A model generated the notes under the pieces. That model was not told the DNA's origin. It did not search any database and saw only the letters and a list, made by a program, of their open reading frames with translations. Both the position numbers and the translations under genes were made by a program. A stretch of DNA of 64,000 nt, from the NCBI RefSeq assembly GCF_018619185.1, contig NZ_JAAXYC010000007.1, forward strand, positions 1 through 64,000, written 5' to 3'. This document shows positions 32,853 to 42,323 of the stretch, piece by piece. The DNA comes from Streptomyces sp. McG3. GTDB taxonomy: Bacteria > Actinomycetota > Actinomycetes > Streptomycetales > Streptomycetaceae. Within the stretch, counting starts at the first letter, position 1; each line of letters starts with the position of its first letter.

Positions 32853-33335
32853 TCAGCCCCAGAGCACCGCGCCCAGCCAGGCGCCCGCCACCAGCAGGCA
32901 GCAGAACAGCTCCACCAGCACCGCGTAGCCCGTCGCCCGCATGACCGAGCGCACCGACGCCCAGCCCGCGCCGCGGCTCCCCAGCCGCAGCCGCTCGGCG
33001 CCGAAGATGGCTCCCACGTACCCGAGGATCCCGCCGACCACGGGCACGACGAAGAAGCCGACGATCCCGGCGACCCCGCCGATCATCAAGGTCCGGCGAG
33101 GCGCCCCGGACTCGCCCGGGTGGCGCGGTGGCAGCAGCGGTTTGAGGGCCTGGTTCAGCAGCAACAGGGCCGTCGAGCCGATCAGGACGCCCCAGGCGGC
33201 CGGCGTCATGTCCGTCAGCGCCCACCACAGCACCGCCGCCCAGACGATCGCCTGACCCGGCACGCCCGGCACCAGCACCCCGACCAGGCCCAGCAGCATG
33301 ACCAGGCCCACGGCGACGAGCTGCCACACACTCAT
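32853..33335 (-). CDS. DUF456-family membrane protein
   Basis: A 160-residue membrane protein with about four hydrophobic segments and the DUF456 hallmarks: VLVPGVPGQAIVWAAVLWW near the N-terminus and the glycine-rich IGGVAGIVGFFVVPVVGGILGYVGAIFGAE in the middle. The family's function is not known. It converges on the AlkA fusion gene with 21 bases between stops and is otherwise monocistronic. Confidence 0.85.
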   Translation of the reverse strand: MSVWQLVAVGLVMLLGLVGVLVPGVPGQAIVWAAVLWWALTDMTPAAWGVLIGSTALLLLNQALKPLLPPRHPGESGAPRRTLMIGGVAGIVGFFVVPVVGGILGYVGAIFGAERLRLGSRGAGWASVRSVMRATGYAVLVELFCCLLVAGAWLGAVLWG

Positions 33336-33416
33336 CTGACCAGCCTGCCGGAGAGTGCCCCGCTCCGCCCGTCAGCGGACCCCCGGCCACCTGCGGCGAC
33401 CTGCGCCGATGCGAGG

Positions 33417-34406
33417 TCAGGCCGACTCGGTACGGGCCACCCAGCCCCGCTCGTACGCATGCCAGCCCAGCTGGAGGCGGGTCGAGACCCCCGTGAGCTC
33501 CATCAGGCCCTTGACGCGGCGCTGCACGGTCCGCAGCCCCAGATCCAGCTGCTTGGCCACGCTGGCGTCCGTCAGCCCCGCCAGCAGCAACGACAGGATC
33601 TCCAGATCCGTCGGATCCGGCCCGACCCCGTCCTCGCGCACGCCGCCGCCCTCGCCCAGCCGCAGTGGCATCGCCTCCCGCCACACCGCCTCGAAGAGGC
33701 CCATCAGCGACTCCAGCAGACCGCTGGCGTGCACGACCAGAGCGGCGGGCTCCGCGCCCCGGGCGGTCAGCGGGACCATCGCGAGGCTCCCGTCGGCCAC
33801 CACCAGCTTCGTCGGCACCCGGTCCACCACCCGGCACTGCTCGTCCCGGCTCAGCGCCGCCGACAGCTCCAGGATCCCGAACGGCGTCGACAACACCTCA
33901 CGCTCGACCACCACCCGGTAGCTCACCCCGCGCGAGGTCGCCCGCTCCTCGGACTCGTTCTCCATCCCGGTCACCGCGATCGGCTTGCCCGTCACCAGGG
34001 CGCACACCTCCGACACCGCTCCCAGCTGCAACTGGTGGAAGCGCTGGGCGACGGCGCTCGCCCCCGTCACCACCTCCACCAGGTCGTGCACCGCCGGTTC
34101 GCTCGCCTCGGCCCGGTACTCCTCGGCGAGCAGCGCGGACGCCAGCTCCGCCTGCTCCAGCTCGTGCCGCTGCTGGATCAGCAGCGCGCCGAGCGCCACG
34201 CCGGGCGGCGCCGCCACCCAGCGGCCCGGGCGGGCCGAGGACTGTGCGGCCAGGCCCTGCTGCTCCAGCCGCCGCAGCACCCGTTCGGCGTCCGCCTCGG
34301 GCAGCGCCAGCCGGTGCGCGAGATCGGCGAGCTCCGCGGCTCCCGCCGCGACGAGCGCGCGGTACGCGGTTTCCTGTCTCTCGTCGAGACCTATGGCCCC
34401 CAGCAT
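33417..34406 (-). CDS. TrmB-like / LuxR-type transcriptional regulator
   Basis: A 329-residue cytosolic regulator. The N-terminus is a TrmB-like winged helix (DERQETAYRALVAAGAAELADLAHRLALPEADAERVLRRLEQQGLA). The middle resembles a phospholipase D-like sensing domain, and the C-terminus is a LuxR-type HTH (DLEILSLLLAGLTDASVAKQLDLGLRTVQRRVKGLMEL). The ATG at 34406 has GGGAGG seven bases upstream. It is divergent from the large secreted subtilase gene, an arrangement common in Streptomyces, and probably regulates that gene. The inducer is unknown. Confidence 0.86.
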   Translation of the reverse strand: MLGAIGLDERQETAYRALVAAGAAELADLAHRLALPEADAERVLRRLEQQGLAAQSSARPGRWVAAPPGVALGALLIQQRHELEQAELASALLAEEYRAEASEPAVHDLVEVVTGASAVAQRFHQLQLGAVSEVCALVTGKPIAVTGMENESEERATSRGVSYRVVVEREVLSTPFGILELSAALSRDEQCRVVDRVPTKLVVADGSLAMVPLTARGAEPAALVVHASGLLESLMGLFEAVWREAMPLRLGEGGGVREDGVGPDPTDLEILSLLLAGLTDASVAKQLDLGLRTVQRRVKGLMELTGVSTRLQLGWHAYERGWVARTESA

Positions 34407-34615
34407 TCTCCGACCTCCCCGGGTGTGGTGATCGCGCATCGAGGCGCCCCTGCGACGGGTCCCGGGTGGCGGGAAGAGGCCACGGCGTAAACCCGCCGCC
34501 CACATCATCCCCTGTACCCCCGGCCCCTCTGCCACTGTGGCGCCACCGCAGCACCAACAACCTCCGGGATGCGGCCTATTGGGCTGCTTCGTTCCGGATT
34601 GACCTGGGGAGAGCG

Positions 34616-37600
34616 ATGCGCCCGATATCGCGTACGGCACTCGGAGCGGCGACCGCCGCCGTGCTCGCCGTCACGGTGATCGCGCCGTCGGTGGCCGCGC
34701 CACCGGACGAGCGGGACCCGAACAGACCGATCACCGGGAGCGCGGCCACCGCCGCCGATGCCCCGAAGCCCGTCACCCTGACGCTCGTCACCGGTGACAC
34801 GGTGCTGGTGACCACGGACGCCTCGGGGGCGTCCGCCGCCACCGCCCTGCCCCGCGCGGACGGCAGCGTGCCGCTCGTACAGACCCGGCAGTCCGGCCCG
34901 GACCTGTACGTCTACCCCGAATCCGCCGTGTCCGCGCTCGCCGCGGGCACCGTGGACGAGGAGCTGTTCAACGTCACCGGGCTGATCCGCCAGGGTTACG
35001 ACGACAGCCACGCCGACGCCGTCCCGCTGATCGCCACCTACACCGGCGACACCGCCCGCCGCGCCCCGCTCACCCCGCGCGGGGCCGAGCGCGGAGTGGC
35101 TCTCGACGTCATCGACGGACTCGCCCTGAAGGCCGACAAGAAGCGGGCCGCCGAGTTCTGGGCCGACCTCACCGCACCCCGCTCCCGTTCGGGGGCCGGG
35201 CTCAAGAAGCTCTGGCTCGACCGCAAGGTTCAGGCCAGTCTCGACAAGTCGACGAAACAGGTCGGCGCCGACCTCGCCTGGGCCGCCGGCTACGACGGGA
35301 CCGGCGCCAAGGTCGCCGTCCTGGACACCGGGGCGGATGCCGAACACCCCGACCTCCAGGGCCGGATCACCGCATCGGAGAACTTCACCGACTCCGACAC
35401 CACCGACGACCGCCAGGGCCACGGCACCCATGTCGCGTCCACCGTCGGCGGCTCCGGCGTGGCGAGCGGAGGAAAGAACAAGGGCGTCGCGCCCGGCGCC
35501 GACCTGATGGTCGGCAAGGTCCTGAACGACAGCGGATCCGGCGCGGCCTCCTGGATCATCGCGGGCATGCAGTGGGCGGTCGACAGCAAGGCCGACGTCG
35601 TCTCCATGAGCCTCGGCAGCGCCGAACCCACCGACTGCACCGACCCGATGAGCCTGGCCGCCGAGGAACTCGGCAAGAACAAGGACACCCTCTTCGTGGT
35701 CGCCGCGGGAAACCTCGGCCCGTCCCTGAACACCGTCTCCTCGCCCGGCTGCGCACCCGGTGTGCTGACCGTCGGAGCGGTCGACCGCGACGACACCACC
35801 GCGAACTTCTCCAGCCGCGGCCCCGCGATCGTCTCGCACACCCTCAAGCCCGAGATCGCCGCGCCCGGCGTGGCGATCTCCGCCGCGGCCGCGGGCGGCC
35901 GGGGCCCGGACGCGTACCGGTCCCTGTCGGGTACGTCGATGGCGACTCCGCATGTCGCCGGCGCCGCCGCCGTGGTGAGCCAGCGTCACCCCGACTGGAC
36001 CGCCCAGCAGATCAAGGCGGCCCTCGTCTCCTCGGCACGGAGCGCCGTCCCCGGCGACGTACGCGAGACCGGAGGCGGCCGTCTCGACGTCGACCGCGCG
36101 ATCCGTACGCCCGTGCTCGGCGCACCGGCCGTGCAGGGCGGCACCTTCAACTGGCCGCAGGACAAGAGCGACCGCACCGCCGTCGCCGTGCCCTACACCA
36201 ACACGAGCGGCAAGCCGGTCACCCTCTCGCTGAAGGTCGCGGGCGTCACCGGGAACGACGGCTCGACCGTCCGCTCCACGATCGCATCCCTCGGCCGGAA
36301 GTCCGTCACCGTGCCCGCCGGGGCAACGGTCGAGGTGCCCCTCGCGCTGGCTCCCGACGCCCGGCTGACCGCCGCCCAGTACGGTGACGTCACCGGCCGG
36401 GTGCTCGCCACCGGGGCCGGGGGAGTGAGGATATCCACTCCGTTCTCCCTGTACGTGGCTCCGGAGACGGTGACCCTGCGCGTCAAGCTCGTCGACGGCA
36501 CCGGCAAGCCCGCCGACGGCGTCTCCTCCCTCGACCTCATCGGCACCGACACCGCGTCCGGTGAACGCCGCTTCAACGAGGGCGCCACCGACCAGACCTT
36601 CCGGGTCCGCCCCGGCGCGTACTTCGTCTCCAGCTTCATCGCCACGCCCGACACCACGGACGCGACCGGTCAACTCGTCGGATCCGTCGGTTACCTGGCG
36701 CGGCCCCAGCTGAACGTCACGAAGGACACCACGCTCGTCCTGGATGCCCGCAAGGCCCACCGCCTGAAGGTGAACACCGAGGACCGGGCCGCCGAGACAC
36801 GCGGTGCGACCCTCGCGTTCGGGCGCTCGTGGGACGACACCTGGCTGCACTCCGGGTCCATCGCCGGCACCGGGCTGATCAAGGACTACCTGGTCGACGT
36901 CCAGGGCACGGCACGTGACGGGGACTTCGAGTTCGCCTCCGTCTGGCGCGCCTACGCCCCGCAGCTCGGGAAGTTCTCCCTGGTCGGCGGAGCGGACCTG
37001 CACCCCCGGCCCGCCACCACGGGCTCGGTCAACCTGGACGGCACCGGTCGCGCCGAGGTCGTCGACGCCGGTGCGGGCAGCGCCGCCGAACTGGAGGCCG
37101 CCGGAGCGAAAGGCCGGATCGCCCTGGTGAAGGTGGGCGACGACGCGTCGAACGTCCTGGTCCAGGCGCGGGCGGCGCAGACCGCCGGGGCGAAGGCGCT
37201 CCTGGTGCACCGTCCCTCGGCCGGCGACTGGAAGCCGTCCGTCGGCTACGGGGCCGCGCCCCTTCCGGTCCTCGGACTGCGGGCGGACGAGGCCGCCGCG
37301 CTGAGGACGGCTCTCGACAAGGGGAGGACGGAGGTCTCCTGGAGCGCCACGGCCGTCAGCCCGTTCGTGTACAACCTGTCGTTCCCGGAGAACGGGCAGA
37401 TCACCTCGGACCGCACCTACAAGGTCCGTGACAAGAAGCTCGGCTCGGTCGTCTCCACCCATGAGTCCATGGGCGTGGCAGCCGACTTCGTCGACACGCT
37501 CCTGGTCTCCCGGCCCTACGGCGCGACCTTCGGCGCGTCCTCGCTCGCCGTGGTCGCCGCCCCCGGGAAGCGCACCGAGTACTACACGGCGGGGGACACC

Positions 37601-38386
37601 GTCTGGCAGAAGATGCTCTCCTCCAGCTTCCCCTGGGGCGAGCAGATGACGGGCGACGCCCGTACGTACCAAGCGGGTCGGGCCACGACGGAGGAGTGGT
37701 ACCGGGGCCTGCTGGTTCCCGGCGCACCGCGCGACGCGGCGGGCGCGGAGGGGATCGCGGGCGAACGACAGGACGATCGGATCGGTGTCGCTCCGGCGTT
37801 CATGACCGACTCCGAACACATCGGCCAGCAGGGCTCGTTCGGTGACATCGGCGGAATGCTGCTCGAACGCGAGGGCGAACTCGTCGGCAGCAGCGGCTAT
37901 CCGTTCGGTGTCTTCACCGTGCCGGCCGGGGACGCCGCGTACGAACTCACCATGACGACCACGAAGATCGGCTCGCCCGCGGCGGTCTGGAAGCGGTCCA
38001 CGCGGACGGAGACCACCTGGGCGTTCCGTTCCGAGCGGAAGCCGGACGTGGCCTCGCAGGGGCTCCCGCTGCTCTTCCCGCGCTACGACGTGCCGTCGGA
38101 CGGGATGAAGACCGTGCCCGCCGGGAACGGCCAGAAGATCGGGCTCGACGCGACCGGGCACGCGGGGTACGCCCCCGGCGAACTCACCGGCGCGAAGGTC
38201 TCCTTCAGCTACGACGGAGGCAAGACCTGGCACGCGGCCACCACCGCGCAGCGGGCCGGCCGCTGGACCGCGACCGTCGACCACGCGGACGCGACAGGGA
38301 AGTCCGTCACGCTGCGGACGGAACTGAGCGACGCGAACGGCAACTCCGTGGTGCAGACCGTCAACGACGCGTACGTCGTGCGCTGA
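34616..38386 (+). CDS. Secreted S8-family serine peptidase (subtilase), 1256 residues
   Basis: A large exported subtilase. A signal peptide (about residues 1-28, ending VAAP) and a propeptide with TLTLVTGDTVLV lead to the catalytic domain, whose triad is Asp237 (VAVLDTGADAEHPDL), His269 (GHGTHVAS) and Ser441 (LSGTSMATPHVAGAA), with Asn366 as oxyanion residue (VAAGN). The following 800 residues are beta-rich, with a protease-associated-like segment (IALVKVGDDASNVLVQARAAQTAGAKALLVH) and a C-terminal FSYDGGKTWHAA domain. It should degrade extracellular protein or process surface proteins. The gene is divergent from a TrmB/LuxR-type regulator gene, and a hairpin follows. Confidence 0.95.
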   Translation: MRPISRTALGAATAAVLAVTVIAPSVAAPPDERDPNRPITGSAATAADAPKPVTLTLVTGDTVLVTTDASGASAATALPRADGSVPLVQTRQSGPDLYVYPESAVSALAAGTVDEELFNVTGLIRQGYDDSHADAVPLIATYTGDTARRAPLTPRGAERGVALDVIDGLALKADKKRAAEFWADLTAPRSRSGAGLKKLWLDRKVQASLDKSTKQVGADLAWAAGYDGTGAKVAVLDTGADAEHPDLQGRITASENFTDSDTTDDRQGHGTHVASTVGGSGVASGGKNKGVAPGADLMVGKVLNDSGSGAASWIIAGMQWAVDSKADVVSMSLGSAEPTDCTDPMSLAAEELGKNKDTLFVVAAGNLGPSLNTVSSPGCAPGVLTVGAVDRDDTTANFSSRGPAIVSHTLKPEIAAPGVAISAAAAGGRGPDAYRSLSGTSMATPHVAGAAAVVSQRHPDWTAQQIKAALVSSARSAVPGDVRETGGGRLDVDRAIRTPVLGAPAVQGGTFNWPQDKSDRTAVAVPYTNTSGKPVTLSLKVAGVTGNDGSTVRSTIASLGRKSVTVPAGATVEVPLALAPDARLTAAQYGDVTGRVLATGAGGVRISTPFSLYVAPETVTLRVKLVDGTGKPADGVSSLDLIGTDTASGERRFNEGATDQTFRVRPGAYFVSSFIATPDTTDATGQLVGSVGYLARPQLNVTKDTTLVLDARKAHRLKVNTEDRAAETRGATLAFGRSWDDTWLHSGSIAGTGLIKDYLVDVQGTARDGDFEFASVWRAYAPQLGKFSLVGGADLHPRPATTGSVNLDGTGRAEVVDAGAGSAAELEAAGAKGRIALVKVGDDASNVLVQARAAQTAGAKALLVHRPSAGDWKPSVGYGAAPLPVLGLRADEAAALRTALDKGRTEVSWSATAVSPFVYNLSFPENGQITSDRTYKVRDKKLGSVVSTHESMGVAADFVDTLLVSRPYGATFGASSLAVVAAPGKRTEYYTAGDTVWQKMLSSSFPWGEQMTGDARTYQAGRATTEEWYRGLLVPGAPRDAAGAEGIAGERQDDRIGVAPAFMTDSEHIGQQGSFGDIGGMLLEREGELVGSSGYPFGVFTVPAGDAAYELTMTTTKIGSPAAVWKRSTRTETTWAFRSERKPDVASQGLPLLFPRYDVPSDGMKTVPAGNGQKIGLDATGHAGYAPGELTGAKVSFSYDGGKTWHAATTAQRAGRWTATVDHADATGKSVTLRTELSDANGNSVVQTVNDAYVVR

Positions 38387-38472
38387 AGCGGTGGGCAGCT
38401 CATGAGCCGCTGAACCGGTGATCGGCCGATCGTACGAACGGCCGTGACGCCGGGACGCCGCTCACTCCGACC

Positions 38473-38520
38473 GGTCCGCCGGGCGTCCTTCCCGTGGGGG
38501 GTGGGGTCGCCCGGCGGACC
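38473..38520 (+). terminator. Hairpin after the first subtilase
   Basis: GGTCCGCCGGGCG (38473-38485) pairs perfectly with CGCCCGGCGGACC (38508-38520) around a 22-base G-rich loop. Confidence 0.65.
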
Positions 38521-38585
38521 CATGTGCGCGCCACATTTTCCCGATGTCCCGTTTTCGGGCCGCCTTCGCGGTGGACAATATGGGC

Positions 38586-40307
38586 ATGAGTCAGCAGGGG
38601 GAGAAGCCCGCCGCCCATGAGGACGACTGGTGGCGCAAGCTGTACGACGAGACCGCGCACGACACCGGTCCCGGCCGTGCGGCCGACAGTCTCGACGACC
38701 GCTTCGACTCCGTGTCGGACACGGTGAGCAGCCCGGTGGGCGACCACCGGGACACCGTGCGCGAGGCCGTCCGGGACCCGTACGGCGACGCGTACGAGGA
38801 CCCCTACGCCGACCGTCACGAGGACCCGGACGCGGACCGCTCCGCGGACCCGTACGCGGATGCGTACCGGCCGCCGCCCGAGCGGAGCCGGTCCGTGGTG
38901 GCGCAGCGTGAGCCCGTCCCGGACCCCGTCCCGGACCCCGTCCCGGACCCCGTCCCGGACTCTGAAGCGGCTCCGGAGCTCATGCCCGACCCCCGGTCGG
39001 CCTGGGACCCGTATGCGAAGCACGACGGGCAGCCGGAGCGGGCCGTTGATGCCGTACCGGAGCGCATTCCGGAGCCGGAGCGGACTGCGGTGCCGGAGTC
39101 GAAGCCGGTGGTGGTGCCGGAGAGGAATCCGGTGCCCGAGTGGGCCGCGCCCGTCGGGCCGGAGCCGGCCGCCCTCCGCACCACTGTCTTCCCCGCCCCC
39201 TGGGAGGCGCCCGCCGGGCAGCCGGGGCCCCGGACGTTCGCCGCGCCGCGGGTGCCGGAAGCGCCCGAGTCCGCCCTCGCGCCCGACCCGAGCGCCCCGC
39301 ACACACTTCTGCCGGATCCCGCCGACGAGGACGCGGCCGAAGGACGGCCGTCCGTCGGGCACCTCGGGGACCGGCCGCCCACCTACGACGCCGAGCCCGC
39401 CGCCCTGCCCTCCGCCACCTCGGAGAATCTCGACGGCCTCGCCCCCGACACCGTCCTCGACGGCGCGCGGTACGGGACCTACACCCTGCGCACCGCCTCC
39501 GTACGCGGCGACTCCGCCCGCTTCCGCGGAGAACCCCGGCGCGACGGGCTGCTCACCGCCCGCTTCGGAGCGGCCGAGAGCGCCCTCGTCCTCGTCGCCG
39601 TGGCCGGCGGCAACCGGGCCGGCGAAGCGGCGCACCTCGCCGCGGCCGACGCCTGCCGCTGGATCGGCGGGGCCGTCGCCCGCAGCCACATCCGGCTCTC
39701 CGAGGACATAAGGGCGGGCCGCCGGGGCGACCTGAAGGCCGGACTGCACCGGCTCACCGACCGTACGTACGGCAAGCTGCGCGCCCGCGCCGCCGAACTC
39801 GGCGTCGCACCGGACGCGTACACCGCGAGCCTCCGGTGCCTCCTGCTCTCCGCCGACCCCGACTGCCGCACCCGGGTCTTCTTCGGCGTCGGCAGCGGCG
39901 GCCTCTTCCGCCTCCGCGACGGACTCTGGCAGGACCTGGAGCCCTTCATCCCGCAGGGCGGCGGCCCGCGGGCGGGCGACGAGCAGGAGGAGGGCCCGGA
40001 CGGGGACCGGCTGACCATGGACCTCCAGATCGCCGCACCGCCGTCCCCGAACGCCGACGGCCCCGCCCGGCAGCCCGCCGAGGCCTTCCGTTTCCGGGCC
40101 TCCGTGGCGCGCCCGGGCGACACGCTGCTGCTGTGCAGCAACGGACTCGCCGAGCCGATGCGCGGCGAGCCGGCGCTCCCCGGCGAGCTCGCCCAGCGGT
40201 GGGGGAGCGCCGGACCGCCCGGACTGCCCGCCTTCCTCGCCGACACCCAGCTCCGGATCAAGGGGTACGCCGACGACCGCACCTGCGCCGCCGTCTGGGA
40301 GGCGTAA
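38586..40307 (+). CDS. PP2C-like protein with acidic N-terminal region, possible pseudo-phosphatase
   Basis: A 573-residue cytosolic protein. The first 290 residues or so are acidic and proline-rich, with an early conserved HEDDWWRKLYDE and a four-unit DPVP repeat. The C-terminal 280 residues have a PP2C fold: LRTASVRGDSARFRGEPRRDGL, LVLVAVAGGNRAGEAAHLAA, LFRLRDGLWQ, LLLCSNGLAEPM and the terminal DDRTCAAVW. In place of the metal-binding DGxGG it reads VAGGN, so a key Asp seems to be missing and activity is doubtful. ATG 38586 is used; 38580 is also in frame. Confidence 0.82.
   Translation: MSQQGEKPAAHEDDWWRKLYDETAHDTGPGRAADSLDDRFDSVSDTVSSPVGDHRDTVREAVRDPYGDAYEDPYADRHEDPDADRSADPYADAYRPPPERSRSVVAQREPVPDPVPDPVPDPVPDSEAAPELMPDPRSAWDPYAKHDGQPERAVDAVPERIPEPERTAVPESKPVVVPERNPVPEWAAPVGPEPAALRTTVFPAPWEAPAGQPGPRTFAAPRVPEAPESALAPDPSAPHTLLPDPADEDAAEGRPSVGHLGDRPPTYDAEPAALPSATSENLDGLAPDTVLDGARYGTYTLRTASVRGDSARFRGEPRRDGLLTARFGAAESALVLVAVAGGNRAGEAAHLAAADACRWIGGAVARSHIRLSEDIRAGRRGDLKAGLHRLTDRTYGKLRARAAELGVAPDAYTASLRCLLLSADPDCRTRVFFGVGSGGLFRLRDGLWQDLEPFIPQGGGPRAGDEQEEGPDGDRLTMDLQIAAPPSPNADGPARQPAEAFRFRASVARPGDTLLLCSNGLAEPMRGEPALPGELAQRWGSAGPPGLPAFLADTQLRIKGYADDRTCAAVWEA
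38913..38960 (+). repeat. 4 x 12-bp tandem repeat encoding PVPD
   Basis: Four identical units of CCCGTCCCGGAC lie within the acidic region of the PP2C-like gene and encode PVPD repeats. Perfect identity implies recent expansion. Confidence 0.9.
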
Positions 40308-40418
40308 CCGGGCACGTCGTGGGTTGATGGATTCCGGAGCCGGACGGAACGGTGTCACGGGCTCCGGAGTCCGGACAGCCGAAGTGCACGGAGCACGGGC
40401 AAGGAAGGGTGCGCACCC

Positions 40419-42161
40419 ATGGCCAAGCAGAACGTGGCGGAGCAGTTCGTCGACATCCTCGCCAGGGCGGGCGTCAAGCGCCTGTACGGCGTCGTCGGCG
40501 ACAGCCTGAACCCCGTCGTGGACGCCATCCGGCGTAACCCGGCCATGGACTGGATCCACGTCCGCCACGAGGAGACCGCGGCCTTCGCCGCCGGAGCCGA
40601 AGCACAGATCACCGGCTCGCTCGCGGCCTGCGCCGGCTCCTGCGGGCCGGGCAACCTGCATCTCATCAACGGCCTGTACGACGCGCACCGCTCGATGGCC
40701 CCGGTGCTGGCCCTCGCCTCGCACATCCCCTCCAGCGAGATCGGCCTCGGCTACTTCCAGGAGACCCATCCGGAGCTGCTGTTCCAGGAGTGCAGCCACT
40801 ACAACGAGATGATCTCCAACCCTGAGCAGATGCCGAGGCTGCTCCAGACGGCGATCCAGCACGCCATCGGGCGCGGCGGCGTCAGCGTCGTCTCGATGCC
40901 GGGCGACATCGCGTCCAGGCCCGCCCCCGAGAAGAGCATCGAGCACGCCCTCGTCACCACGCGGCCGACCGTGCGGCCCGGTGACGACGAGATCGACAAG
41001 CTCTGCCGCATGGTGGACGAGGCCAGACGGGTGACGTTGTTCTGCGGCAGCGGCACGGCCGGGGCGCACGCCGAGGTCATGGAGTTCGCCGAGAAGATCA
41101 AGTCCCCGGTCGGGCACGCGCTGCGCGGCAAGGAGTGGATCCAGTACGACAACCCGTACGACGTCGGGATGAGCGGGCTGCTCGGCTACGGCGCCGCGTA
41201 CGAGGCGACCCACGAGTGCGACCTCCTCGTCCTGCTCGGCACGGACTTCCCGTACAACGCCTTCCTCCCGGACGACGTGAAGATCGTCCAGGTCGACGTG
41301 CGCCCCGAGCACCTCGGCCGCCGCTCCAAGCTGGACCTCGCGGTCTGGGGCGATGTGCGCGAGACCCTGCGCTGCCTGACGCCCCGGGTGAAGCCCAAGT
41401 CCGACCGCAAGTTCCTCGACCGGATGCTGAAGAAGCACGCGAACGCCCTGGAGGGCGTGGTCAAGGCCTACACCCGCAAGGTCGACAAGCACGTTCCGAT
41501 CCACCCCGAGTACGTCGCTTCCGTGCTGGACGAGCTGGCCGACGAGGACGCCGTGTTCACCGTCGACACCGGCATGAACAACGTGTGGGCCGCCCGCTAT
41601 CTGACACCCAACGGCAAGCGGCGGGTGATCGGTTCGTTCAGCCACGGCTCGATGGCCAACGCCCTGCCGCAGGCGATCGGTGCCCAGTTCACCGACCTGA
41701 ACCGGCAGGTCGTCGCGATGTCCGGCGACGGCGGATTCTCCATGCTGATGGGCGACTTCCTCACCCTGGTCCAGCACGACCTGCCGGTGAAGGTCGTCCT
41801 GTTCAACAACTCCTCTCTCGGCATGGTCGAGTTGGAGATGCTGGTGGCGGGCCTGCCGTCGTACGGGACGAACAACGCGAACACCGACTACGCCGCCATC
41901 GCCCGTGCGGCCGGCGCCTACGGCGTACGCGTGGAGAAGCCCAAGCAGTTGCAGGGCGCGCTCAAGGACGCCTTCAAGCACAAGGGCCCCGCGCTCGTCG
42001 ACGTGGTCACCGACCCGAACGCACTCTCCATCCCGCCGAAGATCAGCGCCGACATGGTCACCGGCTTCGCCCTCTCCGCCAGCAAGATCGTGCTCGACGG
42101 CGGAGTGGGCCGCATGCTCCAGATGGCCCGCTCCAACATCCGCAACGTGCCGCGCCCCTAG
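40419..42161 (+). CDS. poxB: Thiamine pyrophosphate-dependent pyruvate oxidase/dehydrogenase (PoxB-type)
   Basis: A 580-residue TPP enzyme. The N-terminal PYR domain has the catalytic Glu51 (HVRHEETAAFAA) and ACAGSCGPGNLHLINGL; the central domain has LFCGSGTAGAHAEVMEFAE; the C-terminal PP domain has the TPP motif SGDGGFSMLMGDFLTL ending at FNNSSLGM. It most resembles pyruvate:quinone oxidoreductase, which decarboxylates pyruvate to acetate at the membrane, but acetolactate-type relatives share these motifs. AAGGAAGGG precedes the ATG. The gene stands alone, and a MITE-like repeat begins at the last base of its stop codon. Confidence 0.9.
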   Translation: MAKQNVAEQFVDILARAGVKRLYGVVGDSLNPVVDAIRRNPAMDWIHVRHEETAAFAAGAEAQITGSLAACAGSCGPGNLHLINGLYDAHRSMAPVLALASHIPSSEIGLGYFQETHPELLFQECSHYNEMISNPEQMPRLLQTAIQHAIGRGGVSVVSMPGDIASRPAPEKSIEHALVTTRPTVRPGDDEIDKLCRMVDEARRVTLFCGSGTAGAHAEVMEFAEKIKSPVGHALRGKEWIQYDNPYDVGMSGLLGYGAAYEATHECDLLVLLGTDFPYNAFLPDDVKIVQVDVRPEHLGRRSKLDLAVWGDVRETLRCLTPRVKPKSDRKFLDRMLKKHANALEGVVKAYTRKVDKHVPIHPEYVASVLDELADEDAVFTVDTGMNNVWAARYLTPNGKRRVIGSFSHGSMANALPQAIGAQFTDLNRQVVAMSGDGGFSMLMGDFLTLVQHDLPVKVVLFNNSSLGMVELEMLVAGLPSYGTNNANTDYAAIARAAGAYGVRVEKPKQLQGALKDAFKHKGPALVDVVTDPNALSIPPKISADMVTGFALSASKIVLDGGVGRMLQMARSNIRNVPRP

Positions 42162-42323
42162 GGCGTGTCCGGCGGATGAGGGCCGGACAGGCCGCGGCGC
42201 CTGGTGCGGCGCATCGCAAGGCGCTGGAACGTCCTCATCGCGGAGCGATTCGGGCGTCTCGGCAACGCCGCGAAGTGCCGTGCCGTGCGTCGTGGACCCG
42301 GTCCTGATCCGCCGGACATGCCC
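42161..42323. repeat. MITE-like palindromic element, copy 1
   Basis: A 163-base element with terminal inverted repeats GGGCGTGTCCGGCGGAT (42161-42177) and ATCCGCCGGACATGCCC (42307-42323), which match at 16 of 17 positions. TA flanks both ends, consistent with a TA target duplication. The interior shares GCGGCGCATCGCAAG and the CGGGCGT..CGGCAACGC..CGAXGTGCCG pattern with a second copy at 50903-51062 in the same orientation. There is no coding capacity. It lies directly behind poxB and may also act as its terminator. Confidence 0.8.

Noticed and set aside
34505-38284. A minus-strand open frame of about 1260 codons opposite the first subtilase.
   Set aside because: The plus strand has a full subtilase with catalytic triad. 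The opposite frame is open only because high-GC codon bias removes stops, and it shows no domain.
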